Of a DNA stretch of 64,000 bases, positions 1-8,370 are shown piece by piece. A program made the position numbers and the translations under genes. Each line of letters opens with the position of its first letter. The stretch's first letter is position 1. The stretch lies in contig JACJYT010000011.1 in assembly GCA_020635975.1 (NCBI GenBank), positions 18,343-82,342 on the forward strand, given 5' to 3'. The stretch comes from Chitinophagales bacterium (GTDB taxonomy: Bacteria; Bacteroidota; Bacteroidia; Chitinophagales; UBA8649). Under the pieces are notes generated by a model that ran no database searches, was not told the DNA's origin, and saw only the letters and a list, made by a program, of their open reading frames with translations.

Positions 1-233
1 TCTACTCCCGATCCAATTTCAACAACTTCACCAACAACATCGTAGCCAATAATTGCGGGTAGTGGCGGACAATCTTGATAAGATCCTTGTCTTGCCATAA
101 TGTCGGCGAAATTCAATCCAAAACCTTCTGTTTTGATTAAAACTTGTCCATCTTGAACCTTTGGAGTTTCTACTTCTCTAATTTCAAAAGAATTCTCGGC
201 ACTCGAGTTTCTTACTAAGACTGCTGCTTTCAT
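1..233 (-). CDS. Zinc-type alcohol dehydrogenase / quinone oxidoreductase family protein, partial
   Basis: This is the N-terminal part, about 77 residues, of a medium-chain dehydrogenase/reductase. Translation from the ATG at 233 gives MKAAVLVRNSS, then VLIKTEGFGLNFADIMARQG and IIGYDVVGEVVEIGSGV, which is the N-terminal GroES-like fold of this family with the substrate-site N-F-x-D and the G-D/Y-x-x-G-x-V-x-x-x-G-x-G-V strand pattern. The family transfers hydride between NAD(P)H and alcohols, quinones or enones in the cytoplasm. The NAD(P)-binding half lies outside the window, so substrate and cofactor cannot be judged. The lack of an early zinc-binding Cys-His pair in the N-F-A-D region favours the quinone-oxidoreductase-like subgroup. 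It is transcribed divergently from the nitroreductase operon at 316. Confidence 0.85.
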   Translation of the reverse strand, partial: MKAAVLVRNSSAENSFEIREVETPKVQDGQVLIKTEGFGLNFADIMARQGSYQDCPPLPAIIGYDVVGEVVEIGSGV

Positions 234-315
234 AATATAAATTTTAAAGGTTTAAGCCTACCAAGAATAAACCTGAATTTGGGTAAAAATAAGCGAACTT
301 CCTTATATTCAAAGC

Positions 316-981
316 ATGAAAGACAATTCATTTATTCCTTTAGCATTTAAAAAGCTAGAAGAACAAGAAATTAGAGAAAGAGCGCTGAATTTTTATGAGA
401 ACATTAAAAGTAGAAGAAGCGTTCGTCACTTTTCGGAGCAAAGTATTCCAAAAGAAGTAATTGAGCATATAATTCTAAGTGCAGGTACTGCGCCGAGTGG
501 GGCTCACAAGCAACCATGGATCTTTTGCGCGGTAAGCAATAAAGAACTTAAAGATAAAATTAGAAAAGCAGCTGAGGAGGAGGAATATTTGAACTACACC
601 AAAAGAATGAGTGAGCAATGGTTGAAAGATTTAGAACCCTTCAACACCAATTGGGAAAAGCCCATGTTAAGCGATGCCCCTTGGCTCATTATTGTATTTA
701 GAAAGGCCTTTGATTTAGTAGAAGGAGAAAAAATAAAGAACTATTATATTAACGAAAGTGTTGGTATTGCTTGTGGTTTTCTCTTGGCTGCCATTCATGA
801 AGCTGGCTTGGTGTCTTTAACCCATACGCCTAGTCCGATGCAATTTCTTTGTGAAATTTTAAATCGACCAAGTAACGAGAAAGCCTATTTATTGATACCT
901 GTGGGATATCCCGCAGATAAGTGTGAAGTACCTAAATTAGATAGAAAAAAATTAAACGAAATAAGCGAATTTTATGAATAA
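316..981 (+). CDS. Iodotyrosine deiodinase-like flavin reductase (nitroreductase superfamily)
   Basis: This is a 221-residue FMN-dependent nitroreductase-fold protein, predicted to be a cytoplasmic homodimer. RRSVRHF (residues 33-39) and APSGAHKQPW (59-68) are the FMN-binding motifs as seen in iodotyrosine deiodinase (IYD). Residues E90, Y94 and K115 match in identity and exact spacing (4 and 21) the human triad E157/Y161/K182, which holds the amino-acid part of halotyrosine. The segment LVSLTHTPSP (165-174) matches the region whose Thr contacts flavin N5, and VGYPADKCEVPKL resembles the IYD C-terminus. Bacterial IYD homologues are known in Bacteroidota. The family reductively dehalogenates halotyrosines, but the physiological substrate in bacteria is unclear. 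The gene overlaps the next nitroreductase by 8 nt, so the two are probably co-transcribed. Confidence 0.86.
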   Translation: MKDNSFIPLAFKKLEEQEIRERALNFYENIKSRRSVRHFSEQSIPKEVIEHIILSAGTAPSGAHKQPWIFCAVSNKELKDKIRKAAEEEEYLNYTKRMSEQWLKDLEPFNTNWEKPMLSDAPWLIIVFRKAFDLVEGEKIKNYYINESVGIACGFLLAAIHEAGLVSLTHTPSPMQFLCEILNRPSNEKAYLLIPVGYPADKCEVPKLDRKKLNEISEFYE

Positions 982-1573
982 AAGAAATGACCTATTAGTA
1001 GATTATGTAATAGAAAACATAAAGAACAGAAGAACCATTAAGCCCGATGCCTGTAATGGTGCTATGATTCCAGACGAGGAAATTTGGCAAATATTAGAAT
1101 GTGCTAATTGGGCACCAACACATGGTTATACAGAGCCTTGGCGTTTTATTGTTTATAAAGGAAAGAGTAAAGAAGATTTTGCCTTAGCGCACGCAGAAAT
1201 GTATAAAGCTGCAAGTACAGAAGATAGTTTTAAACAAGTAGCCTACGATAAATTAATAAATAATGCCAAAGGTTGTTCGCATATTATTGCTTTGGTAAAT
1301 AAGAGAGGAACAAATCCTAAAATACCAGAAATTGAAGAACTCCAAGCAACCGCTATGGCTATTCAAAACATGCAATTAGTTGCCAGTGCTATGGGCTATG
1401 CTGCCTACATACATAGTGGAGGAATGACTTATAAAGAGGAAATGAGAGCGTATTTAGGCTTTGAACAAGAAGACAAAGTTCTCGGATTTTTATACCTAGG
1501 AATCCCGGTGTTGGAACAAGCCCCGGGTAGGAGAGTTAGCAATATCCAAGAGAAAGTTCTTTGGAAATCCTAA
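974..1573 (+). CDS. Nitroreductase family protein (YdjA/NfnB-like)
   Basis: A 199-residue nitroreductase-superfamily protein, probably an FMN-binding homodimer using NAD(P)H. IKNRRTIKPD (16-25) is the N-terminal phosphate-binding Arg motif, and ANWAPTHGYTEPWRF (44-58) is the A-x-x-A-P-(S/T)-x-x-x-x-P-W-x-F signature. A GFLYLGIP stretch near 175-182 is the usual C-terminal strand. It is closer to the small YdjA-type members than to the IYD-like protein upstream, and it lacks the E-Y-K substrate lid. Its start codon overlaps the upstream stop by 8 nt, so translation is probably coupled. Substrate unknown. The two reductases may act on related aromatic or quinone compounds, which is inference from the overlap alone. 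Confidence 0.85.
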   Translation: MNKRNDLLVDYVIENIKNRRTIKPDACNGAMIPDEEIWQILECANWAPTHGYTEPWRFIVYKGKSKEDFALAHAEMYKAASTEDSFKQVAYDKLINNAKGCSHIIALVNKRGTNPKIPEIEELQATAMAIQNMQLVASAMGYAAYIHSGGMTYKEEMRAYLGFEQEDKVLGFLYLGIPVLEQAPGRRVSNIQEKVLWKS

Positions 1574-1587
1574 TTTAGTTAGCTTTG
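1560..1587 (+). promoter_or_regulatory. Bacteroidota-type promoter for the RNA methyltransferase
   Basis: The -7 box TAGCTTTG lies at 1580-1587 and a TTTG at 1560-1563 serves as the -33 element, with a 16-nt spacer, slightly short. The -7 box ends 6 nt before the ATG at 1594, which implies a very short or absent 5' leader. It also argues against a TTG start at 1585, which would fall inside the box. Confidence 0.6.
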
Positions 1588-1593
1588 CAGCAG

Positions 1594-2712
1594 ATGAAGA
1601 CTTATATAGCAAAAACCCTATTTGGATTAGAGGACGAGTTAGCAAAAGAATTAGAAAATTTAGGCGCTCAGAATGTTGAAGTGCTTAACAGAGCTGTAGC
1701 CTTCGATGCAGATAAAGCATGCTTGTATAAAGTACATTTGTATAGTTTTTTAACGGTTCGCGTAATAGAGCCTTTCTTTACTTTTAGTGCTAGTAACGAA
1801 GAAGACTTGTATCAACAAGTGAAGAATTTTCCATGGAAAAAATATATGAGTGTTGATGACAGTTTTAAAATCGACCCAGTAGTTTTCTCTTCTACATTCA
1901 AGCATAGTTTATATGCTAGTTTGAAAGTGAAAGATGCAATTTGCGATTATTTCAGACAAGAGGAAGGCAAACGTCCCGATGTAAACATAAAAAATCCGAA
2001 TTATATTTTTTCGCTAAATATTAGAGAGAATGATGTGCAGATTGCAATAGATGCTACAGACAAGTCTCTGCATCAAAGAAAATACCGCTTAGAAGGCGGC
2101 CTTGCGCCATTAAACGAAGTCTTGGCTGCGGGTATTATTGCCTTAAGTGGATGGGACGGAAAAATGCCTTTCGTAGATGGCATGTGTGGATCTGGAACCA
2201 TGGTAATAGAAGCTCTATTGCGTGCTAATCATCGACCGCCAGGCTTTGATCGTTATAAATTTGGCTTTATGAATTGGCCCGACTTTGATGAAAAGTTGTG
2301 GAAGGAAATTCGTGAGGAAGCAGAAGCAAATATTCGTCAGGATTACCCCAACATTAAAGGAATCGAAATTGATTCCAAGATCTTTGGTAATGCAAAAGAA
2401 AACATGGTACGGGCAGGATTTATGCCAATTCACCATTTAGAAATGGGCAACTTTTTCAACTATAAACCAAGAGAAAAGGAAGGCTTTCTATTTTTAAATC
2501 CACCTTATGACGAAAGGATTAAAGATGAAAGTATCAACGAGTTTTACGAAAAGATTGGCGACCATTTAAAAAAGAATTTTAAGGGTTGGACGGCTTGGAT
2601 AATTTCTAGCAATGTAGAAGCTAGAAAGCATATTGGATTAAGAACTGCTGCAAAAATTAAACTTTTTAATGGGAAGTTGGAGTGTAGATTGATGAAGTTT
2701 GAGTTGTTTTAA
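1594..2712 (+). CDS. THUMP-domain class I SAM-dependent RNA methyltransferase (RlmL N-half type)
   Basis: A 372-residue predicted rRNA guanine-N2 methyltransferase of COG0116. The N-terminal 150 residues form a ferredoxin-like plus THUMP RNA-binding module (FGLEDELAKELENLGAQNV at the start). The catalytic half has the SAM-binding motif VDGMCGSGTMVIEALLRA around residue 195 and the N-P-P-Y catalytic motif (FLNPPYDERI) around 303. Length fits the Bacteroidota single-methyltransferase form and not the two-domain enterobacterial RlmKL. I chose ATG 1594 because a TTG nine bases upstream overlaps the -7 promoter box. Family membership is firm; the exact modified base (G2445 in E. coli numbering) is by analogy. 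Confidence 0.88.
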   Translation: MKTYIAKTLFGLEDELAKELENLGAQNVEVLNRAVAFDADKACLYKVHLYSFLTVRVIEPFFTFSASNEEDLYQQVKNFPWKKYMSVDDSFKIDPVVFSSTFKHSLYASLKVKDAICDYFRQEEGKRPDVNIKNPNYIFSLNIRENDVQIAIDATDKSLHQRKYRLEGGLAPLNEVLAAGIIALSGWDGKMPFVDGMCGSGTMVIEALLRANHRPPGFDRYKFGFMNWPDFDEKLWKEIREEAEANIRQDYPNIKGIEIDSKIFGNAKENMVRAGFMPIHHLEMGNFFNYKPREKEGFLFLNPPYDERIKDESINEFYEKIGDHLKKNFKGWTAWIISSNVEARKHIGLRTAAKIKLFNGKLECRLMKFELF

Positions 2713-2717
2713 ATAAA

Positions 2718-2746
2718 GGTTCCGAACCCTTTAAGGGTTCGGAACC
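2718..2746. terminator. Perfect 12-bp inverted repeat between convergent genes
   Basis: GGTTCCGAACCC at 2718-2729 and its exact complement at 2735-2746 flank a 5-nt TTTAA loop. The methyltransferase ends 6 nt upstream and the opposing hydrolase ends at 2924, so the hairpin could stop transcription from either side. There is no T-run on the plus side; on the minus side it is followed by TTTATTT. It could equally be a dispersed palindromic repeat. The rest of the gap to 2923 shows no further recognisable element. Confidence 0.55.
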
Positions 2747-2923
2747 ATAGCCAAAGCCTCGTCAGTATTAACTTTCCGGGCGAATTAAAATTTTTCCGTA
2801 ATCGTATCCTTTTTTGGATAAAATGCTAAGATTAGAATAGTAGAAGATTGGATTACTTCTAAGCTTTTTAAGCTGTAGGTAAGAAGAAAAGTTTCCGCTT
2901 GAAAAAGCTAATTCATGTATAAC

Positions 2924-3907
2924 TCACTTCTCTAAACTCAAATCTCTCTTCTCATACATTCTATCCAACCAAGCTATTATATCGTCTTTGATTAAATCAA
3001 CATTCTCTACCATGATGGCATGGTCGCAATTTGGATAAACTTTAAGTTGCTTTTCACATTGCAGTCTATCGTAAATTTTTTGGGTATATACTAAAGGAAA
3101 AACAATATCCTTATCGCCTTGAAAGACAAATATAGGTAGTTTTATTTCTTCCACTCTTTTGGCCATTTTTGCATTAACAAGCGATTTGGCTGCTCTTAAG
3201 CTGATTTTAGAAATGGCAAAGGGATCGTCTACAATAAAGTTGTGCAGATTCCCGAAGTATTTCACTTTAATACTTTTTAAATCTAAATAGCTTAAAGTGG
3301 AAACTTTGAGACCAGGAAACATAGAACCAGCTGCTCTAATTAATGGTTGAGCTAGTTTGGCAAGCTTAGGATATCGAGCAATAGTATGGGTTTCTTCCCA
3401 CCCTAAATCAGCAAAATTCTGACAAATAACACTATCCACTTCTAAATCTTCGGCTGCTAAATAAAAACTTACAATTCCACCCTGACTACTGCCCATTAAA
3501 CTCACCTTATCGTTGAATAAGGTTTTCGCATGAGCTACTACATTTCTTACATCTAACATCAATTCTTCGATGGTATAATCTCCTCTAGAACCCTCACTTC
3601 TTCCATGTCCTCTGGGGTCCATAGCAATTATATTGTAGCCTTTTTTGCCAATTTCATACAACAATTCTGCATAGCATAAACCATAAACTGAGGTGCCGGG
3701 CACAAAAACTAAAGTTGGGGCATCCTTACTAACCGTATGGATATCGATATTTAACTGAAGATTGCCAGATGTAATCAAAGTACTTTCAAAGAAATGCAAG
3801 ATGTCGGGGAAACCCAACTCTTCAATCATATGTTGAAAGTAGTCTTCGGCAGTTTCGAATGTTTCTTTTCTAAAGCGAATATTTTTGGCTAGTTTATTCT
3901 TCCTCAT
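2924..3907 (-). CDS. Alpha/beta hydrolase (lysophospholipase-like)
   Basis: A 327-residue serine hydrolase without a clear signal peptide. The core hydrolase fold begins near residue 64 (APTLVFVPGTS). DPRGHGRSEGSRGDY (97-111) is the strand-4 segment common in lysophospholipase/monoacylglycerol lipase relatives. The nucleophile elbow is G139-S-S141-Q-G143, the acid is probably the Asp in FQGDKDIVFP near 267, and the His is in NCDHAIM near 293. The 5' end overlaps the upstream YhhN-like gene by 14 nt, so the two are almost certainly one transcript. YhhN proteins cleave lysoplasmalogens, so a lipid substrate is attractive but remains inference. Confidence 0.85.
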   Translation of the reverse strand: MRKNKLAKNIRFRKETFETAEDYFQHMIEELGFPDILHFFESTLITSGNLQLNIDIHTVSKDAPTLVFVPGTSVYGLCYAELLYEIGKKGYNIIAMDPRGHGRSEGSRGDYTIEELMLDVRNVVAHAKTLFNDKVSLMGSSQGGIVSFYLAAEDLEVDSVICQNFADLGWEETHTIARYPKLAKLAQPLIRAAGSMFPGLKVSTLSYLDLKSIKVKYFGNLHNFIVDDPFAISKISLRAAKSLVNAKMAKRVEEIKLPIFVFQGDKDIVFPLVYTQKIYDRLQCEKQLKVYPNCDHAIMVENVDLIKDDIIAWLDRMYEKRDLSLEK

Positions 3908-4607
3908 TTTGCAAAATGCAGCCTTTTATTATAAAATATTGACCAATAGCATATAAGGGCATAATTAATAAGCGGGCATACATTTGAGCCTCAGCAAAGA
4001 TATTTGTAAAGCGACTTAAAGCTATAAAACTATCCGAAACCATAAACATTAAGGCACCTAAAAGTACCCAGCGAAAACTTGCTTGAGAAACCTTTCCATA
4101 TCGGTTTATTGCAGAGATGACCATAAGCATTATGACCGAAGCGTATACGATAACAGGAACGCTCATTTCTTGGAAACCAGGTACATCTGCCTCAAAAAGT
4201 TTCTTTAATAAGATGTAGCCATACAAAACAAAGATAAGTGCTAAGTAGGGTTTGGTTTTTAAGATAGATGCAGCTTGAGTTTTGCTCTTCAAAAAGGCTA
4301 GGATATATAGAACATGGGCGATAAGAAAGGATGCCAAACCAAGAAGAAAGTTAATGTCTGTTTTGAAAATCATAGGCATTAAAAAGTTATCTCCCCACCA
4401 GGAAAAGAACAAGGAAGCCATGATGATCTTATCGAAATTAGTTTTTAGCTTAGTTTCCCTAAAATACCAAAACATTAGAATTGGCATCAATAAGGGTTTG
4501 AAAGTCCAAATACCATATGGCAGTGCTTTCATGTCAAAAACTATATCTCCTAGCATTTCAAGAACTAAAACCAGGAAATAAATAAGAATAAGGTGCTTTG
4601 ATTTCAT
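3894..4607 (-). CDS. YhhN family membrane protein (lysoplasmalogenase-like)
   Basis: A 237-residue polytopic inner-membrane protein with about eight hydrophobic segments. SLFFSWWGDNFLM (66-78) and FLLGLASFLIAHVLYILAF (86-104) match the conserved S-x-x-G-D and F-x-x-G-x-x-S-F-x-x-x-H-x-x-Y blocks of YhhN/TMEM86, and MVSDSF (near 189) matches the second acidic motif. Characterised family members hydrolyse the vinyl-ether bond of lysoplasmalogens. No topology-breaking insert is seen and the length is normal. A TACCTTTG -7 box 19 nt upstream suggests the pair with the downstream hydrolase has its own promoter. Which lipid it cleaves here is not shown. Confidence 0.85.
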   Translation of the reverse strand: MKSKHLILIYFLVLVLEMLGDIVFDMKALPYGIWTFKPLLMPILMFWYFRETKLKTNFDKIIMASLFFSWWGDNFLMPMIFKTDINFLLGLASFLIAHVLYILAFLKSKTQAASILKTKPYLALIFVLYGYILLKKLFEADVPGFQEMSVPVIVYASVIMLMVISAINRYGKVSQASFRWVLLGALMFMVSDSFIALSRFTNIFAEAQMYARLLIMPLYAIGQYFIIKGCILQNEEE

Positions 4608-4626
4608 AAACTAGGGCTTAGGTTCC

Positions 4627-4634
4627 CAAAGGTA
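4627..4634 (-). promoter_or_regulatory. Promoter -7 box for the YhhN/hydrolase pair
   Basis: Reading the minus strand gives TACCTTTG, an exact TAnnTTTG match, ending 19 nt before the YhhN start at 4607. I do not see a convincing -33 TTTG at the usual spacing. Confidence 0.45.
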
Positions 4635-4646
4635 GGAAATTTATTC

Positions 4647-6890
4647 TTACAGAAGTTTTCGAATAAGCAGAGGAAGTAATAATAAATCGGAAATCACTGC
4701 GGTTAATAAAGTACCCGAAACAAGCACACCAACAAAGACGATACCTGGAGTTTTTGAAAAAAGTAAAATAAGGAATCCAAAGAATAAGATAATCGAAGTA
4801 ATAATAATTGCTTTTCCAGTTTCTAGAAAACTTGTTTTTAGCGCTTCTTCTATGCTTTTATTTTTTAGTCGCTCGAGCTTAAACTTACTTAAGAAATGTA
4901 TGGTATCATCTACAGCTATTCCAAAGGAGATAGCAAAAATTATAGCCGTAGGCGCGTCTAAAGCGATATTAAAATATCCCATCAATGCCCCGCCAAAAAG
5001 CAAGGGAAATACATTGGGAATCAAGGAAATAATTACCATTTTAATATCCTTAAAGAGCAAGGCCATAATGATACTAATTGCAAAAAATGCTAAGGCCAAA
5101 CCGCTTAGTAAACTTTGTCGAATATACTCGTTGTTTTTATCGAAAATAACTCCAGTACCCGTTAGCTTAACCTTTATAAGTGAACTATCTATTTCTTCGG
5201 TAATAAATTGATGGAGTCGCTCGCTAATTAAATCGACTTGATTCGAACCGATGTCTTTAACTTTGGCAGAAATTCTAGCTTTACTCTTATCCTTATTAAG
5301 TAGGACATCGCTAAAGTTGGTAGGAATTTTTTCTGCATATTTTTGTATTTTAAGAAATTCTGATTCTGAGCTTGGGAAGCTGTAGAAAGAAGCTTTGTCG
5401 GCGTTCATGGCTCTATTCAAGGTCTTATAGAGCACGGTTATAGAATTTATCCCTTCTATGGCCTCTTCTTGTTTTAAGAATTCTTCTATTTTATGGATTT
5501 CATAGAGCAAGGGGTAGTTATCCATTTTTAAGCCATTTTGTGCCTCAATAGCTAGTTCAAATGGACGAAATCCGGCATAGTTCTCTTCGAAGAATCGAAA
5601 ATCCTCAGTAAGCTTTACGCCACGTGGAAGGGTATCGTAAATTTTTACATCGGTACTTATTAAACTTATTCCAATTAAGCATACGGCAAAGTATATAAAA
5701 GCTCCAATAGAGATGCTTTTGCTTTGCCCCTTCGTCCATAAATAGAATTTTAACAAAGTGTTTTTCCAAATTTGGTGCGACTCATCTCTTCGTATAATTT
5801 TTTCTGGTGGTATAAGGGCTAGCATGGCCGTTGTAAAGCAAATTACTACTGCAAAGGCAACTAGTACACCAAGAGCAGCACTAATACCAAAGGACTTAAC
5901 CGGATAAATTCTAGATGTAGCCAAACTTAAAAAACCTATAGCTGTAGTAAAAGAAGTTAGAAAAGTGGCAAGCCCAATTTCTTTAACCGTTGTTTTAATA
6001 GCTTGCTTTTGATCGCCGAGTTTAAGGTATTCTTCTATGTATTTGTTGGTGAGGTGTACTACATCACTTACGCCCACAATTATCATGATTATCGGAAAGA
6101 GTGAGCTTAGCATGTCTAACTCAATCTGAAAGGCACCGAGTAAACCAACAAAGAGTAGCAGGCAAACCAGCATAGAAAGGATGGCAATAAAGACTCCAAT
6201 ACTTTTTCTGAGTATAATCCAGAATACTAGAGATACCAGAAAAGCAGAAATTAAGGTGCTCAGAATAAATTCTTTAATTTGCTGTTTTACAAGTACATCT
6301 TGAAAGTAAGCTCTGCCAAGAAGGTGATAGTTCTCTTCGGGAACTTTGTCTAATAAAGCATAAAGATTCTTCATTAAAGATTCTGAATCCTTTTGGTTAA
6401 GCGCATTTTTAGTCTTTAGCACCACCACTGTAGATTTACAGTCTTTGGCCAATAGTTTACCATAAATTCGTTCATCTTGAACGAGCTTTAAACTGTCTTT
6501 GGCAAGATCTCTTCCTTCTTCTAAATGTAAGGCTGGAAAGGGGGGAGAAAATCCTCCAAATTGTAATTTTACAAAATATTGAAAATTGGTAATAGAGTTA
6601 GCCTGAACCACTTCATCTAAGGCAAGACTTTTGGTGGTAAAGCTATCTATTTCTAATAGAAGGTTTCGCTTAAATATGGAGTGCGAATCTGTAAAGGCTA
6701 CAAGAAGAAAATTGTCATCGTCTTCAAATTCTTTTCTAAACTCGTAAAAGTAGGCAAGGTCTTCATCTCCCTGTGGGAAAAAACGTTCTAAGTCGAAAAC
6801 GAAAAGCAATTTGCTCGAGAAGAACAATGCAACTAGGCATAATAAAGCTACCAGCGCAATGATTTGTTTCCTAAAATTAAAGAGATTCAT
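4647..6890 (-). CDS. MMPL/RND family transporter (COG1033 type exporter)
   Basis: A 747-residue polytopic inner-membrane protein with two-fold RND architecture. One TM at residues 8-28 is followed by a soluble loop (about 30-200), a TM bundle (about 205-360) with GVSDVVHLTNKYIEEY, then a second TM, a second loop (about 415-595) and a second bundle with FGIAVDDTIHFLSKF. The second repeat carries the charged pair expected for proton coupling. The length is that of the compact MMPL/hopanoid-exporter type, not the roughly 1000-residue AcrB type. No adaptor or TolC is adjacent. MMPL relatives commonly move lipids or hydrophobic compounds, and here the gene sits between a lipoprotein/AGMO-like pair and YhhN. 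Substrate unknown. Confidence 0.85.
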   Translation of the reverse strand: MNLFNFRKQIIALVALLCLVALFFSSKLLFVFDLERFFPQGDEDLAYFYEFRKEFEDDDNFLLVAFTDSHSIFKRNLLLEIDSFTTKSLALDEVVQANSITNFQYFVKLQFGGFSPPFPALHLEEGRDLAKDSLKLVQDERIYGKLLAKDCKSTVVVLKTKNALNQKDSESLMKNLYALLDKVPEENYHLLGRAYFQDVLVKQQIKEFILSTLISAFLVSLVFWIILRKSIGVFIAILSMLVCLLLFVGLLGAFQIELDMLSSLFPIIMIIVGVSDVVHLTNKYIEEYLKLGDQKQAIKTTVKEIGLATFLTSFTTAIGFLSLATSRIYPVKSFGISAALGVLVAFAVVICFTTAMLALIPPEKIIRRDESHQIWKNTLLKFYLWTKGQSKSISIGAFIYFAVCLIGISLISTDVKIYDTLPRGVKLTEDFRFFEENYAGFRPFELAIEAQNGLKMDNYPLLYEIHKIEEFLKQEEAIEGINSITVLYKTLNRAMNADKASFYSFPSSESEFLKIQKYAEKIPTNFSDVLLNKDKSKARISAKVKDIGSNQVDLISERLHQFITEEIDSSLIKVKLTGTGVIFDKNNEYIRQSLLSGLALAFFAISIIMALLFKDIKMVIISLIPNVFPLLFGGALMGYFNIALDAPTAIIFAISFGIAVDDTIHFLSKFKLERLKNKSIEEALKTSFLETGKAIIITSIILFFGFLILLFSKTPGIVFVGVLVSGTLLTAVISDLLLLPLLIRKLL

Positions 6891-6983
6891 AAGCCACCAT
6901 ACTTGTATGTAATAAACATAAAAAGGGAAAGATAGTTTGGCACTAAAGCAATTATCTTTGCTAGGCTTAACTCCAAGAGAAAT

Positions 6984-7496
6984 CTAAATAAGTGGCTTAA
7001 AGCTAAGGATGATTTTTTCAATATCTGCGCCATAGCGTTGCTTTCTATCCATGCTACGCGTCCAACATACTACTTCGTAGAATTTACCCTGGCTCTCGAA
7101 AGCAGAATGCCAATAGTAGATATTTTCATCTTCCATCATACCATACATTTGAACGTCAATCGCTGTGAAATCGGCATTCTCTCTATAAAATGAATCGGTA
7201 ACTAAGGGCTTGCTCAACAATTCGTAGTTTTTAAGTACATCCAAGCCTTCTTTCTGAAATTCTAATAAGGTTTTATCTTGTTTATCTTCAACTCGAACGA
7301 TACTATAGGTATTTCTATACGCGTTTTTATATTGCAGAACGGCTAGAGGGCTTAGATCATTACACTCTTTCATATAGTCTGGATAGGCAATGATAAATTG
7401 ATTTTCAAAATTAACTTCTTTAAATTCTTCAGAATATCCACAAGAACTTAGAAGGGCAGCTAAGGCGAAGAATAAAGAGATTTTAATGACTTTCAT
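6984..7496 (-). CDS. Predicted lipoprotein of unknown function
   Basis: A 170-residue protein that I do not recognise. It has a lipoprotein signal peptide with lipobox LLSSC, placing the acylated Cys at residue 19, so it should be anchored in the inner or outer membrane. The mature part contains a mixed alpha/beta pattern (FIIAYPDYMKECNDL, AIDVQMYGMMEDENIYYWHS) resembling small PsbP- or DUF1795-like folds that many Bacteroidota lipoproteins have, but I cannot assign it. The start overlaps the AGMO-like hydroxylase gene by 14 nt, which suggests coupled expression with it. The exporter gene follows after 93 nt. Confidence 0.7.
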   Translation of the reverse strand: MKVIKISLFFALAALLSSCGYSEEFKEVNFENQFIIAYPDYMKECNDLSPLAVLQYKNAYRNTYSIVRVEDKQDKTLLEFQKEGLDVLKNYELLSKPLVTDSFYRENADFTAIDVQMYGMMEDENIYYWHSAFESQGKFYEVVCWTRSMDRKQRYGADIEKIILSFKPLI

Positions 7497-8370
7497 GGAG
7501 TTGTTTTCTTAATGTTTTAGCGCGAAGATCTGGTCCATTATGACTCCAACCTGGAGGCATAAAGAGATATTTAATTTTATTCTTAAGTCCGGGAGCATTT
7601 TTCACATCTTTAGCTAGGGCAACAAATTCATGACTAGCAATTACAAAAGGATTATAACTGTTAATGTTGCTAGTAATACCATAAACAACTTTTTCTTCGT
7701 CTAGTTCCTCTTGAAAACTACCAAATAGTCGGTCCCAAATAATTAGAATGCCCGCATGATTTTGGTCTAAATAGCGAATGTTACTACCATGGTGAACTCG
7801 ATGGTGTGAGGGGGTATTAAAAAACCATTCAATTGGTTTTGGCAATTTTCTAAGATATTCGGTATGCTGAAAGAATTGGTAAACTAAACTAATGGTTTGC
7901 ATAGTAAAAATCATAAGTGGGTTAAAACCAACTAAGGGCAACCACGACCACCACAAGTATTTATAAATTTGCTCTGCCCAACTTTGACGTAAAGCAGTAC
8001 CCAAATTCATTTTAACAGAGGAATGATGATTAACATGGGCAGCCCATAATATTCTCACTTCGTGACTAAGGCGATGGTGCCAATAAAAAGTAAAATCATC
8101 GGCAAAAAAGATTAAAATCCAAGCCCACCATTGCCAGCCAATTTCAAAAATTCGGTATTGATAGAGGAAGGTGTAAAATAAAAGAGCTAAGAACTTCATT
8201 GTAGCTCCAAAGAAAAGAGAACCAAATCCCATGGCCAAGCTAGAAGCTGTATCTTTTAAATAATATAGGTCTTTTTTCTGATAAGCAGAAAGAGCAAATT
8301 CAACAATAATAAGTAGCGCAAAGATTGGAATACTATAAGCAAGTACAATATTATCTAGCGACAATCCCAT
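7483..8370 (-). CDS. Sterol desaturase / fatty acid hydroxylase family, alkylglycerol monooxygenase-like
   Basis: A 295-residue membrane di-iron hydroxylase. The histidine clusters are HHRLSH (residues about 98-103), HVNHHS (about 112-117) and HHRVHHG (about 190-196), together giving the H-x3-H, H-x2-HH, H-x2-HH set that ligates iron. The segments NTPSHHRVHHGSN, HAGILIIWDRLFGSF and EKVVYGIT closely resemble alkylglycerol monooxygenase (AGMO/TMEM195), the BH4-dependent enzyme that cleaves ether lipids, more than C-4 sterol oxidases or fatty-acid hydroxylases. Several hydrophobic segments flank the clusters. It follows gldH with a 1-nt TAATG overlap. Ether-lipid oxidation is an inference; the substrate could be another lipid. 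Confidence 0.85.
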   Translation of the reverse strand: MGLSLDNIVLAYSIPIFALLIIVEFALSAYQKKDLYYLKDTASSLAMGFGSLFFGATMKFLALLFYTFLYQYRIFEIGWQWWAWILIFFADDFTFYWHHRLSHEVRILWAAHVNHHSSVKMNLGTALRQSWAEQIYKYLWWSWLPLVGFNPLMIFTMQTISLVYQFFQHTEYLRKLPKPIEWFFNTPSHHRVHHGSNIRYLDQNHAGILIIWDRLFGSFQEELDEEKVVYGITSNINSYNPFVIASHEFVALAKDVKNAPGLKNKIKYLFMPPGWSHNGPDLRAKTLRKQLHESH

